Positions 8,720 to 21,133 are shown, counted from the first letter of the stretch. The stretch is DNA of 64,000 bases from Haloplasma contractile (GCA_016841945.1 JAENYC010000007.1:50221-114220); one strand, 5' to 3'. Made by a program: numbers and translations. The notes: generated by a model not told the origin, from the letters alone.

Positions 8720-9292
8720 TTATTCACCTTTTATATATTTGTCAACCAAATTAATAAAATATTTTCCAATTTTATAATCTTCTGTTAGTTCCGGATGGAA
8801 TGATGTTGCTAAGATGTTATTTTGTTTAACAGCTACTATGGCATCTTTATGTTTACCTAACACATCAACTTCATCTCCAGCCACTTCAACATACGGTGCT
8901 CGAATATATATACCTTCTACATCTCCTATGTCCTTTAAATGAACAGTTTCTTCAAAACTATGAACTTGTCTACCGAACGCATTACGTTTTAATCGAACAT
9001 TCAGTACACCAATATGCGTGGGGTATCCTATGTTTTCTTTTGCGAGAAGTATCATTCCTGCACATGTTCCAAACACTGGTTTACTCGAACAAAAAGATTT
9101 TAAATCTTTCATAAAATGATATCTATCTATAAGACGTCTAATCGCTGTACTTTCACCACCTGGTATAATCAAACCATCTATTTCATCTAATTGTTCTGGC
9201 TTCTTTACTAGAAGTGTTTCAACACCAATCTGTTCAAAATAATGTTTGTGATTATAATAAGAACCCTGCAAAGCTAATATACCTATTTTCAT
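8720..9292 (-). CDS. pdxT: Pyridoxal 5'-phosphate synthase glutaminase subunit PdxT
   Basis: 190 residues, normal length. PdxT hydrolyses glutamine and passes ammonia to PdxS, which builds pyridoxal 5'-phosphate. Seen: IGILALQGSYYNH, the IIPGGESTA loop, nucleophile Cys in FGTCAGMI, and the His-Glu pair in SFHPELTED, so the class I amidotransferase triad is intact. It has its own promoter (9326-9353). Unlike in most genomes it is not adjacent to pdxS: about 965 bases and two terminators separate them, so the subunits are transcribed independently. Confidence 0.95.
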   Translation of the reverse strand: MKIGILALQGSYYNHKHYFEQIGVETLLVKKPEQLDEIDGLIIPGGESTAIRRLIDRYHFMKDLKSFCSSKPVFGTCAGMILLAKENIGYPTHIGVLNVRLKRNAFGRQVHSFEETVHLKDIGDVEGIYIRAPYVEVAGDEVDVLGKHKDAIVAVKQNNILATSFHPELTEDYKIGKYFINLVDKYIKGE

Positions 9293-9325
9293 ATGATCAC
9301 TCTCTCTTTTTATTATTCCATATCT

Positions 9326-9353
9326 ATTGTATATTATAATACCTAAAAGTCAA
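9326..9353 (-). promoter_or_regulatory. SigA-type promoter of pdxT
   Basis: On the minus strand TTGACT and TACAAT are separated by 16 bases, about 30 bases before the pdxT start codon. Confidence 0.6.
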
Positions 9354-9380
9354 TATCTAATTGAAACCTTTTTTTTAATT

Positions 9381-9414
9381 TCTACAAAAGGTTCCACGTA
9401 GAACATTTTGTAGA
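9381..9414. promoter_or_regulatory. Extended parS-like palindrome upstream of pdxT
   Basis: The 16-base core GGTTCCACGTAGAACA (9390-9405) differs from the perfect parS-like site in serS at two positions. It sits inside a 34-base near-palindrome with arms TCTACAAAA and TTTTGTAGA. It lies about 30 bases upstream of the pdxT -35 box, so it may be a weak ParB site, an operator, or both. Confidence 0.55.
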
Positions 9415-9762
9415 AAATCATCATGAATCTTCTTTAAAAACTAATGCATTTTCTTATCATCTTATTTTAAAAAAGTAAACTTAATTTTATATGTTGTTTA
9501 TTTATTCATTAACTTTAAATTCACATTTTGTGATGATTATATAGATGATACTAATGTAAAAGTTTAATATCTACATTATTGATAATTACTGTTCAGATGA
9601 AATAATTAAGCATGATACGTCCTCATATTCATGTTTTAATAAGATAACTCATAAACATATATTTAACATTGACAAAGGTTCCTGATATGAATACTAACTA
9701 GTTTCTAAAATAGATAATAAACTACAAAAGAATGTTGAAAATTTCAACTCTTTTATTTTATA
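9415..9762. other. Non-coding stretch between pdxT and the candidate small RNA
   Basis: No open frame of useful length on either strand and no recognisable gene remnant. The only structure seen is an imperfect terminator-like hairpin near 9725-9757 (AAAAGAATGTTGAAA with TTTCAACTCTTTT) just before the promoter of the small-RNA candidate. Confidence 0.5.
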
Positions 9763-9791
9763 TTGATTAAATATTATTTTTCGTCTATACT
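9763..9791 (+). promoter_or_regulatory. SigA-type promoter of the candidate small RNA
   Basis: TTGATT (9763-9768) and TATACT (9786-9791) are separated by exactly 17 bases. Transcription would begin near 9797-9800. Confidence 0.55.
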
Positions 9792-9796
9792 TAGGA

Positions 9797-9922
9797 GTGA
9801 ATACGATATGGTATTTACACATCCATTTCGTATGGGCTAGACTATTGGCTTTATAAGCCATCAATCACCAATCCGATATAATAGTCGCTTGACAAATTTA
9901 TTATATCGGATTGGTGATTTTT
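9797..9922 (+). ncRNA. Candidate structured small RNA, not a class I recognise
   Basis: About 125 bases with a promoter on one side and a strong terminator on the other. Three successive hairpins are visible: arms 9801-9811 / 9823-9833 (one mismatch), arms 9846-9850 / 9856-9860, and a perfect 21-base-pair stem (9863-9883 / 9899-9919) running into a T-run. No plus-strand gene follows for 7 kb, so it is not an obvious riboswitch leader. A 19-codon frame beginning GTG at 9798 (NTIWYLHIHFVWARLLAL after the start) overlaps hairpins 1-2 and could be a small hydrophobic peptide, but its binding site would be almost at the transcript's 5' end. Confidence 0.5.
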
Positions 9923-9925
9923 TGT

Positions 9926-10205
9926 ATAACTTATTTTTCACCACCCGCACACCAGGTGGTTTATTATTTTGCAAAAGTTAAAAGATCTAAAGGCTAAAGT
10001 TAATAATTAAAGGAAACATGTAAACTTGGTCTTATCATAGTAACAAGACTAAAAACATTGATAACTTCAACCATATACTAATTAGCATTGAAGAAAGAAC
10101 ACTTAATACGATGCGTATAAAAAATCATTAATAATCTTGTAAAGTGAATAAAACATTCTGTTTTGATATCCTAATTCAAAACTAGAATCATTATTATTAA
10201 ATTAC
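9926..10205. other. Non-coding stretch between the small RNA and the pdxS terminator
   Basis: No gene seen. It contains a second small hairpin (ACCACC 9940-9945 / GGTGGT 9955-9960) followed by T-rich sequence. The rest has stops in all frames on both strands. Confidence 0.5.
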
Positions 10206-10237
10206 ATAAAAAACGGTTAAGCACAAAGTGCTTAACC
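10206..10237 (-). terminator. Terminator of pdxS
   Basis: The perfect stem GGTTAAGCAC / GTGCTTAACC with a 3-base loop is followed on the minus strand by a T-run (A-run at 10208-10213 on plus). Confidence 0.9.
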
Positions 10238-10257
10238 ACTATATCTTTTTTTATCAA

Positions 10258-11142
10258 CTACCATCCACGTTCTGACATTCTATCTTTAGATTGTAACGTA
10301 GATAACTCTATCCCTTTCATTGGCTCTCCAAGGCCTTTTGATAATTCTGCAATTTTATCATAATCTTGGTATGAGTATGTTGCTTCCACAATAGCTTTAG
10401 CGAACTTCTCTGGATTGTTTGATTTAAATATACCCGAGCCTACAAATACACCATCGGCACCTAATTGCATCATTAATGCGGCATCAGCTGGTGTTGCAAC
10501 ACCTCCTGCAGCAAAATTAATAACTGGTAATTTTCCTTGTTTTTTAATTTCTAAAAGAACATGATATGGTGCACCTAGTTCTTTAGCATAGGTCATCAAT
10601 TCATCTTCACTCATATTAACTACTTTTCGTACTTGACTCATTACGATTCTCATGTGTCTAACTGCTTCGACAATGTTACCTGTTCCAGGTTCACCTTTCG
10701 TACGAAGCATAGAAGCACCTTCTCCAATACGACGAGCAGCCTCACCTAAATCTTTAGCACCACATACAAATGGTACGGTGTATTCATTTTTGTTGATATG
10801 GAACATTTCATCCGCTGGTGTTAATACTTCTGATTCATCGATATAATCAACACCTAAAGCTTCTAATGTTCTTGCTTCAACAATGTGTCCAATACGACAT
10901 TTCGCCATAACAGGAATTGATACTGCATTCATAACCTCTTCGATGATTGTTGGGTCAGCCATTCTTGCAACTCCACCTGCTGCGCGTATGTCAGCAGGTA
11001 CTCTTTCTAAGGCCATTACCGCAACCGCACCAGCATCTTCTGCGATTTTAGCTTGTTCTGCATTTATGACATCCATGATGACGCCACGTTGTTGCATCAC
11101 AGCCATACCTGTTTTGACTTTAATTGTACCAGTATTTTTCAT
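10258..11142 (-). CDS. pdxS: Pyridoxal 5'-phosphate synthase synthase subunit PdxS
   Basis: 294 residues, the usual length. PdxS condenses ribose 5-phosphate, glyceraldehyde 3-phosphate and ammonia to pyridoxal 5'-phosphate in a 12-mer decorated with PdxT. Typical segments are [63 protein letters not shown] and the C-terminus MSERGW. A good binding site (AAGGAGG) precedes ATG. It starts 18 bases after the gyrA stop, so it may be read from the gyrase operon, and it ends at its own terminator instead of continuing into pdxT. Confidence 0.97.
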   Translation of the reverse strand: MKNTGTIKVKTGMAVMQQRGVIMDVINAEQAKIAEDAGAVAVMALERVPADIRAAGGVARMADPTIIEEVMNAVSIPVMAKCRIGHIVEARTLEALGVDYIDESEVLTPADEMFHINKNEYTVPFVCGAKDLGEAARRIGEGASMLRTKGEPGTGNIVEAVRHMRIVMSQVRKVVNMSEDELMTYAKELGAPYHVLLEIKKQGKLPVINFAAGGVATPADAALMMQLGADGVFVGSGIFKSNNPEKFAKAIVEATYSYQDYDKIAELSKGLGEPMKGIELSTLQSKDRMSERGW

Positions 11143-11160
11143 TTACATAAACCTCCTTAT

Positions 11161-13635
11161 TTATTCCTTATCATCTACAATATCTTCTTCTTCATCCTGG
11201 CCACTAGGTACAATTGCAGCACTCGCAACTGTTTGTTCTCCTTTTAAATTAATTAATTTTACTCCTAGTGTTGCTCTACCTGTAATGGAGATTTGAGATA
11301 TTGGTAATCTTATGACCATTCCTTTATTGGTGACTATGATTAAATCTTGATCACCTCTTATTACGGTTCTAACCGAAATGAGTTTTCCATTTTTATTTGT
11401 GACATTTAGTGTCTTAACACCTTTACCACCACGATTTGTTAGACGATATTCATTTATAGAAGTTAATTTTCCATATCCGTTTTCACTGATTGATAAAACA
11501 TATTCTTCTTCAGTTTCTACAACATCCATCCCTACTGCAGTCTCACTTGCCTCTAAGTTAATTCCTTTTACTCCCATTGCGGTTCTTCCCATAGAACGAA
11601 CATCAGTCTCAATAAATCGGACTAACTTACCATTAGATGATCCGATGATAACTTCTTTTTGACCATTTGTTAATCTTACTGTTAACAACTCATCACCTTC
11701 ATTAAAGTTGATGGCTCTAATTCCATTAATCCTAATATTCGCAAACAAATCAAGTTGAGTACGTTTAACTATACCATTTTTTGTCGCAAAAATTAAAAAC
11801 ATGTCCGGATCATAGTCTTTTATAGCGATGATACTATTTAGTCTTTCACCATCTTCAAAATTTAATAGATTGACAATTGGCATACCTTTAGCGCTTCGTC
11901 CGTATTCTGGGAAAGTAAATCCGCGTAGTTTATATACTTTACCATAATTTGTAAACACCAGTATAGTATGATGGGTAGATGTATAAATCATATGTTCAAC
12001 AAAATCTTCATCATAAGTTGACATACCTCTTATTCCAACGCCCCCACGGTTTTGTGATTTGTATGTATCAACTGGAATACGTTTTACATAACCTCTATTA
12101 GTTACTGTAATTATAATGTCTTGAACTGGAATTAAATCCTCATCTTCAATATCAAATTCATCCGATGGAATTAATTCTGTTCTTCTTTCGTCTTGAAACT
12201 TATTTTTATTTTCTATTAATTCTGTTTTTACTATATCAACTACTTTTGTATCATCAGCAAGTATTGCCTGATATTCTGAAATTTGAACAAGTAAGCCTTG
12301 ATATTCATTTTCTATTTTGTCTTTTTCTAGGTTTGTTAAACGTTTTAAACGCATATCAACAATAGCTTTTGCTTGTTTTTCTGATAATTCAAAGGTTTTC
12401 ATTAGATTCTCTACAGCACTATTTTCATCATCTGATGCTCTAATAATTTTAATGATTTGGTCAATATTATCTAAAGCAATACGGTACCCTTCTAAAATAT
12501 GTGCTCTAGCTTGTGCTTTATCTAATTCATATTTTGTTCTTCTGACAACAATCTCTTTTTGATGATTTAAGTAATGTACAAGTGTTTGCTTTAAGTTCAA
12601 TACCTTGGGTTGATTATCTACTAGCGCTAACATATTAACGCTAAAGGTATTTTGTAAAGCAGTATGTTTAAACAAGTTGTTCATTAAGACTTCTGGATTT
12701 GTATCTCTTTTAATCTCAATTACAATACGCATACCGTTTCGACTTGTCTCATCACGTAAGTCAGTAATACCTTCTATTCGTTTTTCCTTTGCCAAATCGG
12801 CAATACGATCAATGAGTCGTGATTTATTAACTTGATATGGAATTTCAGTAATAATAATACTCTTCTTATTATGATGTTCCAAAATATCATATTTAGCACG
12901 AACAACAATAGAACCTCTACCAAATTCATAAGCTCTTCTAATTCCATTTTTACCTAAAATGATGCCTCCAGTTGGAAAATCCGGACCTTTAATATAGTCC
13001 ATTAATTCCGCTACTGATATCTCAGGGTCTTCAGCTACTGCTAATACACCATCGATAACTTCTCCTAAATTGTGTGGCGGAATATTAGTCGCCATACCAA
13101 CAGCGATTCCTGTTGAACCATTAACTAATAAATTTGGGAAGCGAGCTGGTAATACAACTGGCTCTCTTTCTGAACCATCATAGTTATCTCGATAATCAAT
13201 GGTATTCTTATTAATATCACGTAATATCTCCATAGAGATTTTAGACATACGTGCTTCTGTATAACGCATTGCGGCAGCGCCATCACCATCGATTGAACCA
13301 AAATTCCCATGTCCATCTACTAACATATTACGATAAGTAAAGTTTTGCGCCATTCTTACCATTGTTTCATAAATCGCTGAATCACCATGTGGATGATATT
13401 TCCCCATTACTTCACCAACGATACGCGCTGATTTTTTATAAGCCTTATCTGAATGCATACCTAATTCATACATCGCATATAATATACGCCTATGAACAGG
13501 TTTTAAACCATCTCTAACATCAGGTAACGCTCGAGAAACTATAACACTCATTGCATAATCAAGAAATGAATTTTTCATTTCTCGACTAATGTTGATGTTT
13601 TTAATGGTTTCACCTACATTATTTTCTCTATCCAT
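11161..13635 (-). CDS. gyrA: DNA gyrase subunit A
   Basis: 824 residues. The breakage-reunion subunit of gyrase carries the active-site Tyr in [10 protein letters not shown] (about residue 125). The quinolone-determining region reads [10 protein letters not shown], the wild-type form. The C-terminal domain has beta-pinwheel repeats; the gyrase-specific box is seen as TNRGGKG, with a second NRGGVG repeat, supporting GyrA and not ParC. A short acidic tail ([11 protein letters not shown]) ends the protein. The start ATG has GAAGGAG upstream, 27 bases after gyrB. Confidence 0.97.
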   Translation of the reverse strand: MDRENNVGETIKNINISREMKNSFLDYAMSVIVSRALPDVRDGLKPVHRRILYAMYELGMHSDKAYKKSARIVGEVMGKYHPHGDSAIYETMVRMAQNFTYRNMLVDGHGNFGSIDGDGAAAMRYTEARMSKISMEILRDINKNTIDYRDNYDGSEREPVVLPARFPNLLVNGSTGIAVGMATNIPPHNLGEVIDGVLAVAEDPEISVAELMDYIKGPDFPTGGIILGKNGIRRAYEFGRGSIVVRAKYDILEHHNKKSIIITEIPYQVNKSRLIDRIADLAKEKRIEGITDLRDETSRNGMRIVIEIKRDTNPEVLMNNLFKHTALQNTFSVNMLALVDNQPKVLNLKQTLVHYLNHQKEIVVRRTKYELDKAQARAHILEGYRIALDNIDQIIKIIRASDDENSAVENLMKTFELSEKQAKAIVDMRLKRLTNLEKDKIENEYQGLLVQISEYQAILADDTKVVDIVKTELIENKNKFQDERRTELIPSDEFDIEDEDLIPVQDIIITVTNRGYVKRIPVDTYKSQNRGGVGIRGMSTYDEDFVEHMIYTSTHHTILVFTNYGKVYKLRGFTFPEYGRSAKGMPIVNLLNFEDGERLNSIIAIKDYDPDMFLIFATKNGIVKRTQLDLFANIRINGIRAINFNEGDELLTVRLTNGQKEVIIGSSNGKLVRFIETDVRSMGRTAMGVKGINLEASETAVGMDVVETEEEYVLSISENGYGKLTSINEYRLTNRGGKGVKTLNVTNKNGKLISVRTVIRGDQDLIIVTNKGMVIRLPISQISITGRATLGVKLINLKGEQTVASAAIVPSGQDEEEDIVDDKE

Positions 13636-13662
13636 ATTTCCACTCCTTCAAAATGTTCAAAA

Positions 13663-16694
<3,032 letters not shown>

Positions 16695-16705
<11 letters not shown>

Positions 16706-16916
16706 TTACAATCTCAAATGTTCCTACATCTTGAATATTAACGATATCTCCATGATACAACTTTTTACCTCTTCTATTTTCAATCTCGTTATTAACTGTA
16801 ACAGGTACTTGATTTAAAAACTCCTTTACGAGACCGCCAGATTCGAGGATATTTTCGAATTTTAGCAACTGTCCTAAGGTAATATATTCAGTATGGATAA
16901 AAACTTTTCTAATCAT
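16695..16916 (-). CDS. yaaA: S4-domain RNA-binding protein YaaA
   Basis: 73 residues, nearly all one S4 RNA-binding domain: ITLGQLLKFENILESGGLVKEFL followed by VTVNNEIENRRGKKLYHGD, the usual S4 turn. This small protein normally sits between dnaN and recF in Firmicutes and is linked to ribosome assembly; its exact role is not settled. AGGGTGA precedes ATG. Here a head-on acetyltransferase gene separates it from dnaN. Confidence 0.9.
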
Positions 16917-17068
16917 CTAAAATCACCCTTAAAATAGATGTCTAACCTTATAAATTATATCACAAAATCGCTAATTTTAGTAGTGATTTAAGTCTATAAA
17001 TCAAAATAAAAAAAGATTGTATATTAAATATAATATTGATAAAATAGAATTAAAGGTAGGTGTAAAAT

Positions 17069-17542
17069 ATGACATATAAAATACGTGATGCTACAATATC
17101 GGATTATCATAAAATTAATCAACTAGCAGTAGAATTATATCATATTCATTATCAAAATCGACCAGATGTATTTAACGATACTAATATATGTTTTACTTTA
17201 GAAACTTTTAAAAAGGATTTATTTGACGAAAACTCAAAAATTTTAGTATTAGAAGATAAAGGTATAATAATCGGTTATACATTCTTTAAATACATCATTC
17301 AAAAGAAATTTTTAATATGTAAAGAAAGACATTTAATAAGTATCTATGAACTAGTTGTTGCAAAAAATTATAGAAATAAAGGAATGGGTAAATTAATTCA
17401 TCAAAAAATAATTGAATATGCTAAAGAAAAAAACTGTCATATTATAGAACTCGATGTATGGTTCTTTAATCAAATCGCTATTTCATTTTATGAATGTTTA
17501 GGATATAAAAAGAAAAATATGAAAATGGAGATGATTATATAG
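17069..17542 (+). CDS. GNAT-family N-acetyltransferase
   Basis: 157 residues with the GNAT fold: ATISDYHKINQLAVELY at the start, the acetyl-CoA pyrophosphate loop YRNKGMGKLIHQKI (about residues 110-123) and the final IELDVWFFNQIAISFYECLGYKKK. It may acetylate a small molecule or a protein N-terminus; no substrate can be named. AAAGGTAGGTG precedes the start. It is on the opposite strand to the dnaA-dnaN/yaaA-recF-gyrBA genes on both sides, so it was probably inserted there. It shares a convergent terminator with dnaN. Confidence 0.85.
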   Translation: MTYKIRDATISDYHKINQLAVELYHIHYQNRPDVFNDTNICFTLETFKKDLFDENSKILVLEDKGIIIGYTFFKYIIQKKFLICKERHLISIYELVVAKNYRNKGMGKLIHQKIIEYAKEKNCHIIELDVWFFNQIAISFYECLGYKKKNMKMEMII

Positions 17543-17576
17543 AAAAGCACTTCCTAATAAGGAAATGCTTTTTTTA
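17543..17576. terminator. Bidirectional terminator between the acetyltransferase gene and dnaN
   Basis: A stem of AAAAGCACTTCCT and AGGAAATGCTTTT with one mismatch is flanked by A and T runs, so it can end transcription from both sides. Confidence 0.75.
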
Positions 17577-17586
17577 TATAATATGA

Positions 17587-18714
17587 TTACTCTATTCTCA
17601 CTGGAAGAATCAATTGTGTTAATGAATCATCATCTGTTTTAATAATGAATGGCCTTACCTCTCCTGTAAATTTAATCGTCACTATTTCTTCTTTTAGTAC
17701 TTTCAATGCATCTAATAAATATTTAGAATTAAATCCAATTCTAATCAATGAACCTTCTTGTTGAAGTGGATGTACTTCTTCTACTACTTTACCGATTTCT
17801 GGAGAGTCAAGGGAAATGATTGTTTTATCTTCATAAATATCAAATTTAATAATATTTGTTGCACCTTCTCTTGTTAATAAACTAACACGGTCAACAACAT
17901 CAATTAATTCTTGTCGATTAAATTGTTGTTCTAAACCAAATTCTTTAGGAATTAATCGTGATGTTTCAGGATAATTACCATCTAATAATCGTGATTGAAA
18001 GATGATTTGATCCATTTTAAAAGATATCATGTTATTAGATAAATGAAGTTGTACTTTTTCTTTAGTATTAACTAATAATCTTTCTAATTCTAGTAAACTT
18101 TTACCAGGGACAACAATATTAATATCTGGTAATTCAAAATCAAATGAAACATTTTTTTCTGATAAACGGTAACTATCTGTTGCGACACAGTGTAAGACAT
18201 TATTTTGAATTTTAATATTAACACCAGTTAAAATAGGTCTTGTTTCACTCGTAGCAACTGATATGACTGTTTGTTTAATGATTTCATTCAATTGATTACT
18301 ATCTAATTCAATCGGTTGATTAGTGGAGATTAATTTAATATTTGGGTATTCTCTAACATCTAAACAATTTAATGTGAAATCTGAATTTTTAAAATTAATA
18401 TGAATAAATTTTTCTTCAAACATTGCTATTTCAACATATTCATCATTTGCTTTTCTTAATACTTCTAATAATAATTTACCTGGTACAGCTGCACTCCCTA
18501 TTTCATCAATCATAATATTTTGTTCATTATTTATATATGTCGGAATAAATTGTTTTATTGTAATGTTAGAATCACTAGCAGTTAAATGCATACCTTCATC
18601 TGTTAAATTCATTTTAATTGATTTTAATATTGGCATAGGTGTTTTTGTTGATAAAGCTCTATTCACATTGTTAATTGCTTCTGTAAAAATATTATTTTTT
18701 ATTTTAAATTTCAT
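17587..18714 (-). CDS. dnaN: DNA polymerase III beta subunit (sliding clamp)
   Basis: 375 residues, three repeats of the clamp fold. Seen: MKFKIKNNIFTEAINNVNRALSTK at the start, PILKSIKMNLTDEGMHLTASDSN, RPILTGVNIKIQNNVLHCVATDSYRLS in the second domain and the C-terminal LILPVRIE. The dimeric ring tethers polymerase and other factors to DNA. The start has AGGAGG. It follows dnaA after a 155-base gap carrying two near-consensus DnaA boxes, as is common in Firmicutes. Confidence 0.97.
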   Translation of the reverse strand: MKFKIKNNIFTEAINNVNRALSTKTPMPILKSIKMNLTDEGMHLTASDSNITIKQFIPTYINNEQNIMIDEIGSAAVPGKLLLEVLRKANDEYVEIAMFEEKFIHINFKNSDFTLNCLDVREYPNIKLISTNQPIELDSNQLNEIIKQTVISVATSETRPILTGVNIKIQNNVLHCVATDSYRLSEKNVSFDFELPDINIVVPGKSLLELERLLVNTKEKVQLHLSNNMISFKMDQIIFQSRLLDGNYPETSRLIPKEFGLEQQFNRQELIDVVDRVSLLTREGATNIIKFDIYEDKTIISLDSPEIGKVVEEVHPLQQEGSLIRIGFNSKYLLDALKVLKEEIVTIKFTGEVRPFIIKTDDDSLTQLILPVRIE

Positions 18715-18767
18715 TTTAATTACCTCCTATATATTTAATTATAATATATTATTATTATTATTAGTCT

Positions 18768-18849
18768 TGTGGAAAAGTGTAAAACAAATAAAATAACACC
18801 AATAACAAAGAGAATTGTCAAACTTTGTCTGTTTATAAAACGTGGATAA
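18768..18849. promoter_or_regulatory. DnaA boxes between dnaA and dnaN
   Basis: TGTGGAAAA at 18768-18776 and CGTGGATAA at 18841-18849 are each one base from the reverse complement of TTATCCACA. They form the downstream cluster of a bipartite origin or an autoregulatory region. Confidence 0.55.
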
Positions 18850-18869
18850 GTGATAGTTTTCAACAATTT

Positions 18870-20234
18870 TTATGTTAAACGTTCAAATAATTTTTTAATA
18901 TCTTCATCGACTTGATTATTAATAATTCTTAGATTTTGAATTTTTTGAATAGAATGCATAACGGTTGTATGATCCCTTCCACCAAATTCACTTCCTATTT
19001 TAGGATAAGATTCATTTTTTATTTCTCTAATTAAATACATTGCGATTTGTCTTGGTAATACAAAACAAGCTTTACGTGATTTTGATAATAAGTTTACCAA
19101 AGATATATTATAATAATCACATACTGTTTTTTGTATTTCTATAATTTTAGTATGATTCATACTTTTTATTTCAGGGATGACATCTTTTAATGCCTCTTTT
19201 GTTAAATCTAATGTGATTTCTTTGTTCATCATCGTAGCGTAGAATAATACTCTTTTTAAGGCACCTTCTAATATTCTAATATTGCTTGTAAAATTTCGTG
19301 CGATGTACTCTAAAATTTCTACATTAACATCTTCATACCCTATTTTTTCAGATGCTAACTTCTTTTTTAATATATCAATCCGTGTATTTATGTCAGGTTC
19401 TTTTATATCTACCTGAGCACCCCATTCAAATCGAGATGTTAATCTATCCATCATATCTTTAAGTTCAAATGTAGGTCGATCACTTGTTACAACAATTTGT
19501 TTATTAATATTGTGCATTCTTTCAAATATTTTAAAGAATTCTAATTGCGATTGTTCTTTTTTTGATAGAAATTGAATATCGTCAATTAATAATACATCAA
19601 TATCATTATATTTTTGATTAAATTCTTGATCAGTTTTATTTTTAATTTTTTTAATATAATCCTCTATAAATACTTCTGTTTTAACATAGAGTATTTTTTT
19701 ATTCGGATCATTATCTAGTATAAAATTACCAATAGCCTGCATGAGATGTGTTTTTCCTAGCCCAACACCACCAAAAATATAAAGTGGATTTGCTACTTTC
19801 CCAGGTTGATTTGCAACTTGTAAAGAGACTAAGTTAGCAAATCGATTACTCGGACCTACCACAAAGTTTTCAAAGGTGTATATTGCTTTTAGATTATGCC
19901 GATATAAATTATTAATATTAGGATCAATGCCATTAATCGGTACATGACTATCATTGGTAATAAAATCTTCTGTAATTATTTTTACATCTAAATTATCGAG
20001 TGTATTTAAGTAATTACGTGCAATTTCATTTAAAACACGAACAACATGTTTGATATGAAAAGATTCGATTCTTGATTTATGAAATTGAGAAGGAGCAACT
20101 ACATAAATTAGGTTCTTATGAAATTTATAAACTTTATTAACGGGTTTAAAGATTTCTTCAAATTCTGTTTTATCAAAATCGGTCGATAATTGTTCAAGTG
20201 TTTTCATCCATAGTTCTTGATATTGTTCATACAT
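18870..20234 (-). CDS. dnaA: Chromosomal replication initiator DnaA
   Basis: 454 residues from ATG at 20234, which has GAAGGAGG 8 bases upstream; an in-frame ATG at 20261 would add nine residues that cover the binding site and is unlikely. Domain I starts MYEQYQELWMKTLEQL. The AAA+ domain has Walker A FGGVGLGKTHL and Walker B VLLIDDIQFL, plus sensor TSDRP. The C-terminal DNA-binding domain shows the DnaA signature GGRDHTTVMHS. It opens the origin with ATP bound. DnaA boxes lie on both sides of the gene, consistent with autoregulation. Confidence 0.98.
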   Translation of the reverse strand: MYEQYQELWMKTLEQLSTDFDKTEFEEIFKPVNKVYKFHKNLIYVVAPSQFHKSRIESFHIKHVVRVLNEIARNYLNTLDNLDVKIITEDFITNDSHVPINGIDPNINNLYRHNLKAIYTFENFVVGPSNRFANLVSLQVANQPGKVANPLYIFGGVGLGKTHLMQAIGNFILDNDPNKKILYVKTEVFIEDYIKKIKNKTDQEFNQKYNDIDVLLIDDIQFLSKKEQSQLEFFKIFERMHNINKQIVVTSDRPTFELKDMMDRLTSRFEWGAQVDIKEPDINTRIDILKKKLASEKIGYEDVNVEILEYIARNFTSNIRILEGALKRVLFYATMMNKEITLDLTKEALKDVIPEIKSMNHTKIIEIQKTVCDYYNISLVNLLSKSRKACFVLPRQIAMYLIREIKNESYPKIGSEFGGRDHTTVMHSIQKIQNLRIINNQVDEDIKKLFERLT

Positions 20235-20520
20235 TATATATCCTCCTTCATAATTTTTCATTATAGTATAATTTTACTATTTTTTTGTGGAAAAATAAAT
20301 AAATTTATTAAAAAAACACGGATAAAGGATAACTTTTCCACAAATTGTGTATAAAATGAATCATTTTTGAAAAAAATTAACATAGTAAAGATGATAAATA
20401 AAAGCGCTATAACAACAACAAAATCACTTATCAACTTATCCACACTGTTTTTTTTGAACAAATTGTTAATAATTAACAACATTGTGAATATATATTTATA
20501 TCATATGTCTTACGAATAAA
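20235..20520. other. Chromosomal origin region (oriC) upstream of dnaA
   Basis: A non-coding, strongly A+T-rich span between dnaA and rpmH. It holds one perfect DnaA box TTATCCACA (20436-20444), a TTATACACA box on the minus strand (20346-20354) and near matches TTTTCCACA at 20334-20342 and, on the minus strand, at 20286-20294. The strand switch of flanking genes and the A/T tracts fit an origin. Confidence 0.85.
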
Positions 20521-20522
20521 GG

Positions 20523-20551
20523 TTGACATTTATAGTAATTTTAAGTATAAT
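20523..20551 (+). promoter_or_regulatory. Consensus SigA promoter of rpmH
   Basis: TTGACA (20523-20528) and TATAAT (20546-20551) with an exact 17-base spacer: a fully consensus promoter. Confidence 0.85.
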
Positions 20552-20590
20552 TGATTAGCGTATGTTCTTAAATTCGGAGGTGTATAAAAC

Positions 20591-20725
20591 ATGAAAAGAA
20601 CCTATCAACCAAATAAACGTAAACGTAGTAAAACTCATGGTTTCCGTGCTCGTATGGCCACACATAACGGACGTAAAGTTTTAGCAAGACGTCGTAAAAA
20701 AGGACGAAAGAGACTAGCAGTTTAA
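20591..20725 (+). CDS. rpmH: 50S ribosomal protein L34
   Basis: 44 residues, the standard size. The protein begins [20 protein letters not shown], continues with [20 protein letters not shown] and ends RLAV; this is unmistakable L34, a very basic large-subunit protein. CGGAGG lies 9 bases before ATG. A consensus promoter drives it, and a hairpin separates it from rnpA, giving the usual high L34 to low RnpA ratio. Confidence 0.97.
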   Translation: MKRTYQPNKRKRSKTHGFRARMATHNGRKVLARRRKKGRKRLAV

Positions 20726-20757
20726 AGACCACTGAAACTAATTACAGTGGTCTTTTT
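20724..20757 (+). terminator. Hairpin between rpmH and rnpA
   Basis: The perfect stem AAAGACCACTG / CAGTGGTCTTT is followed by T's. It probably attenuates transcription into rnpA. Confidence 0.8.
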
Positions 20758-20785
20758 GTCATCAACGATAAAGCTGGTGATTTAA

Positions 20786-21124
20786 ATGAAAAAAAAGTAT
20801 ATCATTAAAAAAAATTATTATATCCATAAAATTATTTTAGAGAAAAATTCTGTTGCTAATAAGTATTTTATTGTATATAAAAAAAATAATAATATGGAAC
20901 ACTTTCGATTTGTTGTTTCAATTGGAAAAAAAGTCGGTAAAGCTGTTGTTAGAAATAAGATAAAAAGACAAATAAAAGCAATAATTTATCTAAAAAAGCG
21001 TGAAATTAATGAAAAATATGATATATTAATAATAGTTAGACCAAGTGTAAATGGTTTAAAGTATCAAGAAATTCAAAAACATTTGATGAAAGTATTGAGA
21101 AAAGCGAATATAATTAAAGAGTGA
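20786..21124 (+). CDS. rnpA: Ribonuclease P protein component
   Basis: 112 residues. The small basic protein that helps RNase P RNA bind and process tRNA precursors. The signature is RFVVSIGKKVGKAVVRNKIKR (the conserved RNR-type segment) around residues 50-70. It has a Lys-rich N-terminus. The rpmH-rnpA-yidC-jag-mnmE order is the standard origin-proximal cluster. Start ATG has GCTGGTGA upstream. Confidence 0.93.
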   Translation: MKKKYIIKKNYYIHKIILEKNSVANKYFIVYKKNNNMEHFRFVVSIGKKVGKAVVRNKIKRQIKAIIYLKKREINEKYDILIIVRPSVNGLKYQEIQKHLMKVLRKANIIKE

Positions 21125-21133
21125 GGTTTTAAA

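Noticed and set aside
10883..11296. 137-codon plus-strand frame across pdxS and gyrA
   Set aside because: It is antisense to two certain genes and is a shadow of their codon pattern.
20261..20482. 73-codon minus-strand frame upstream of dnaA
   Set aside because: It covers the origin with its DnaA boxes and A/T tracts, has no binding site, and its hydrophobic composition is what A/T-rich DNA gives by chance.
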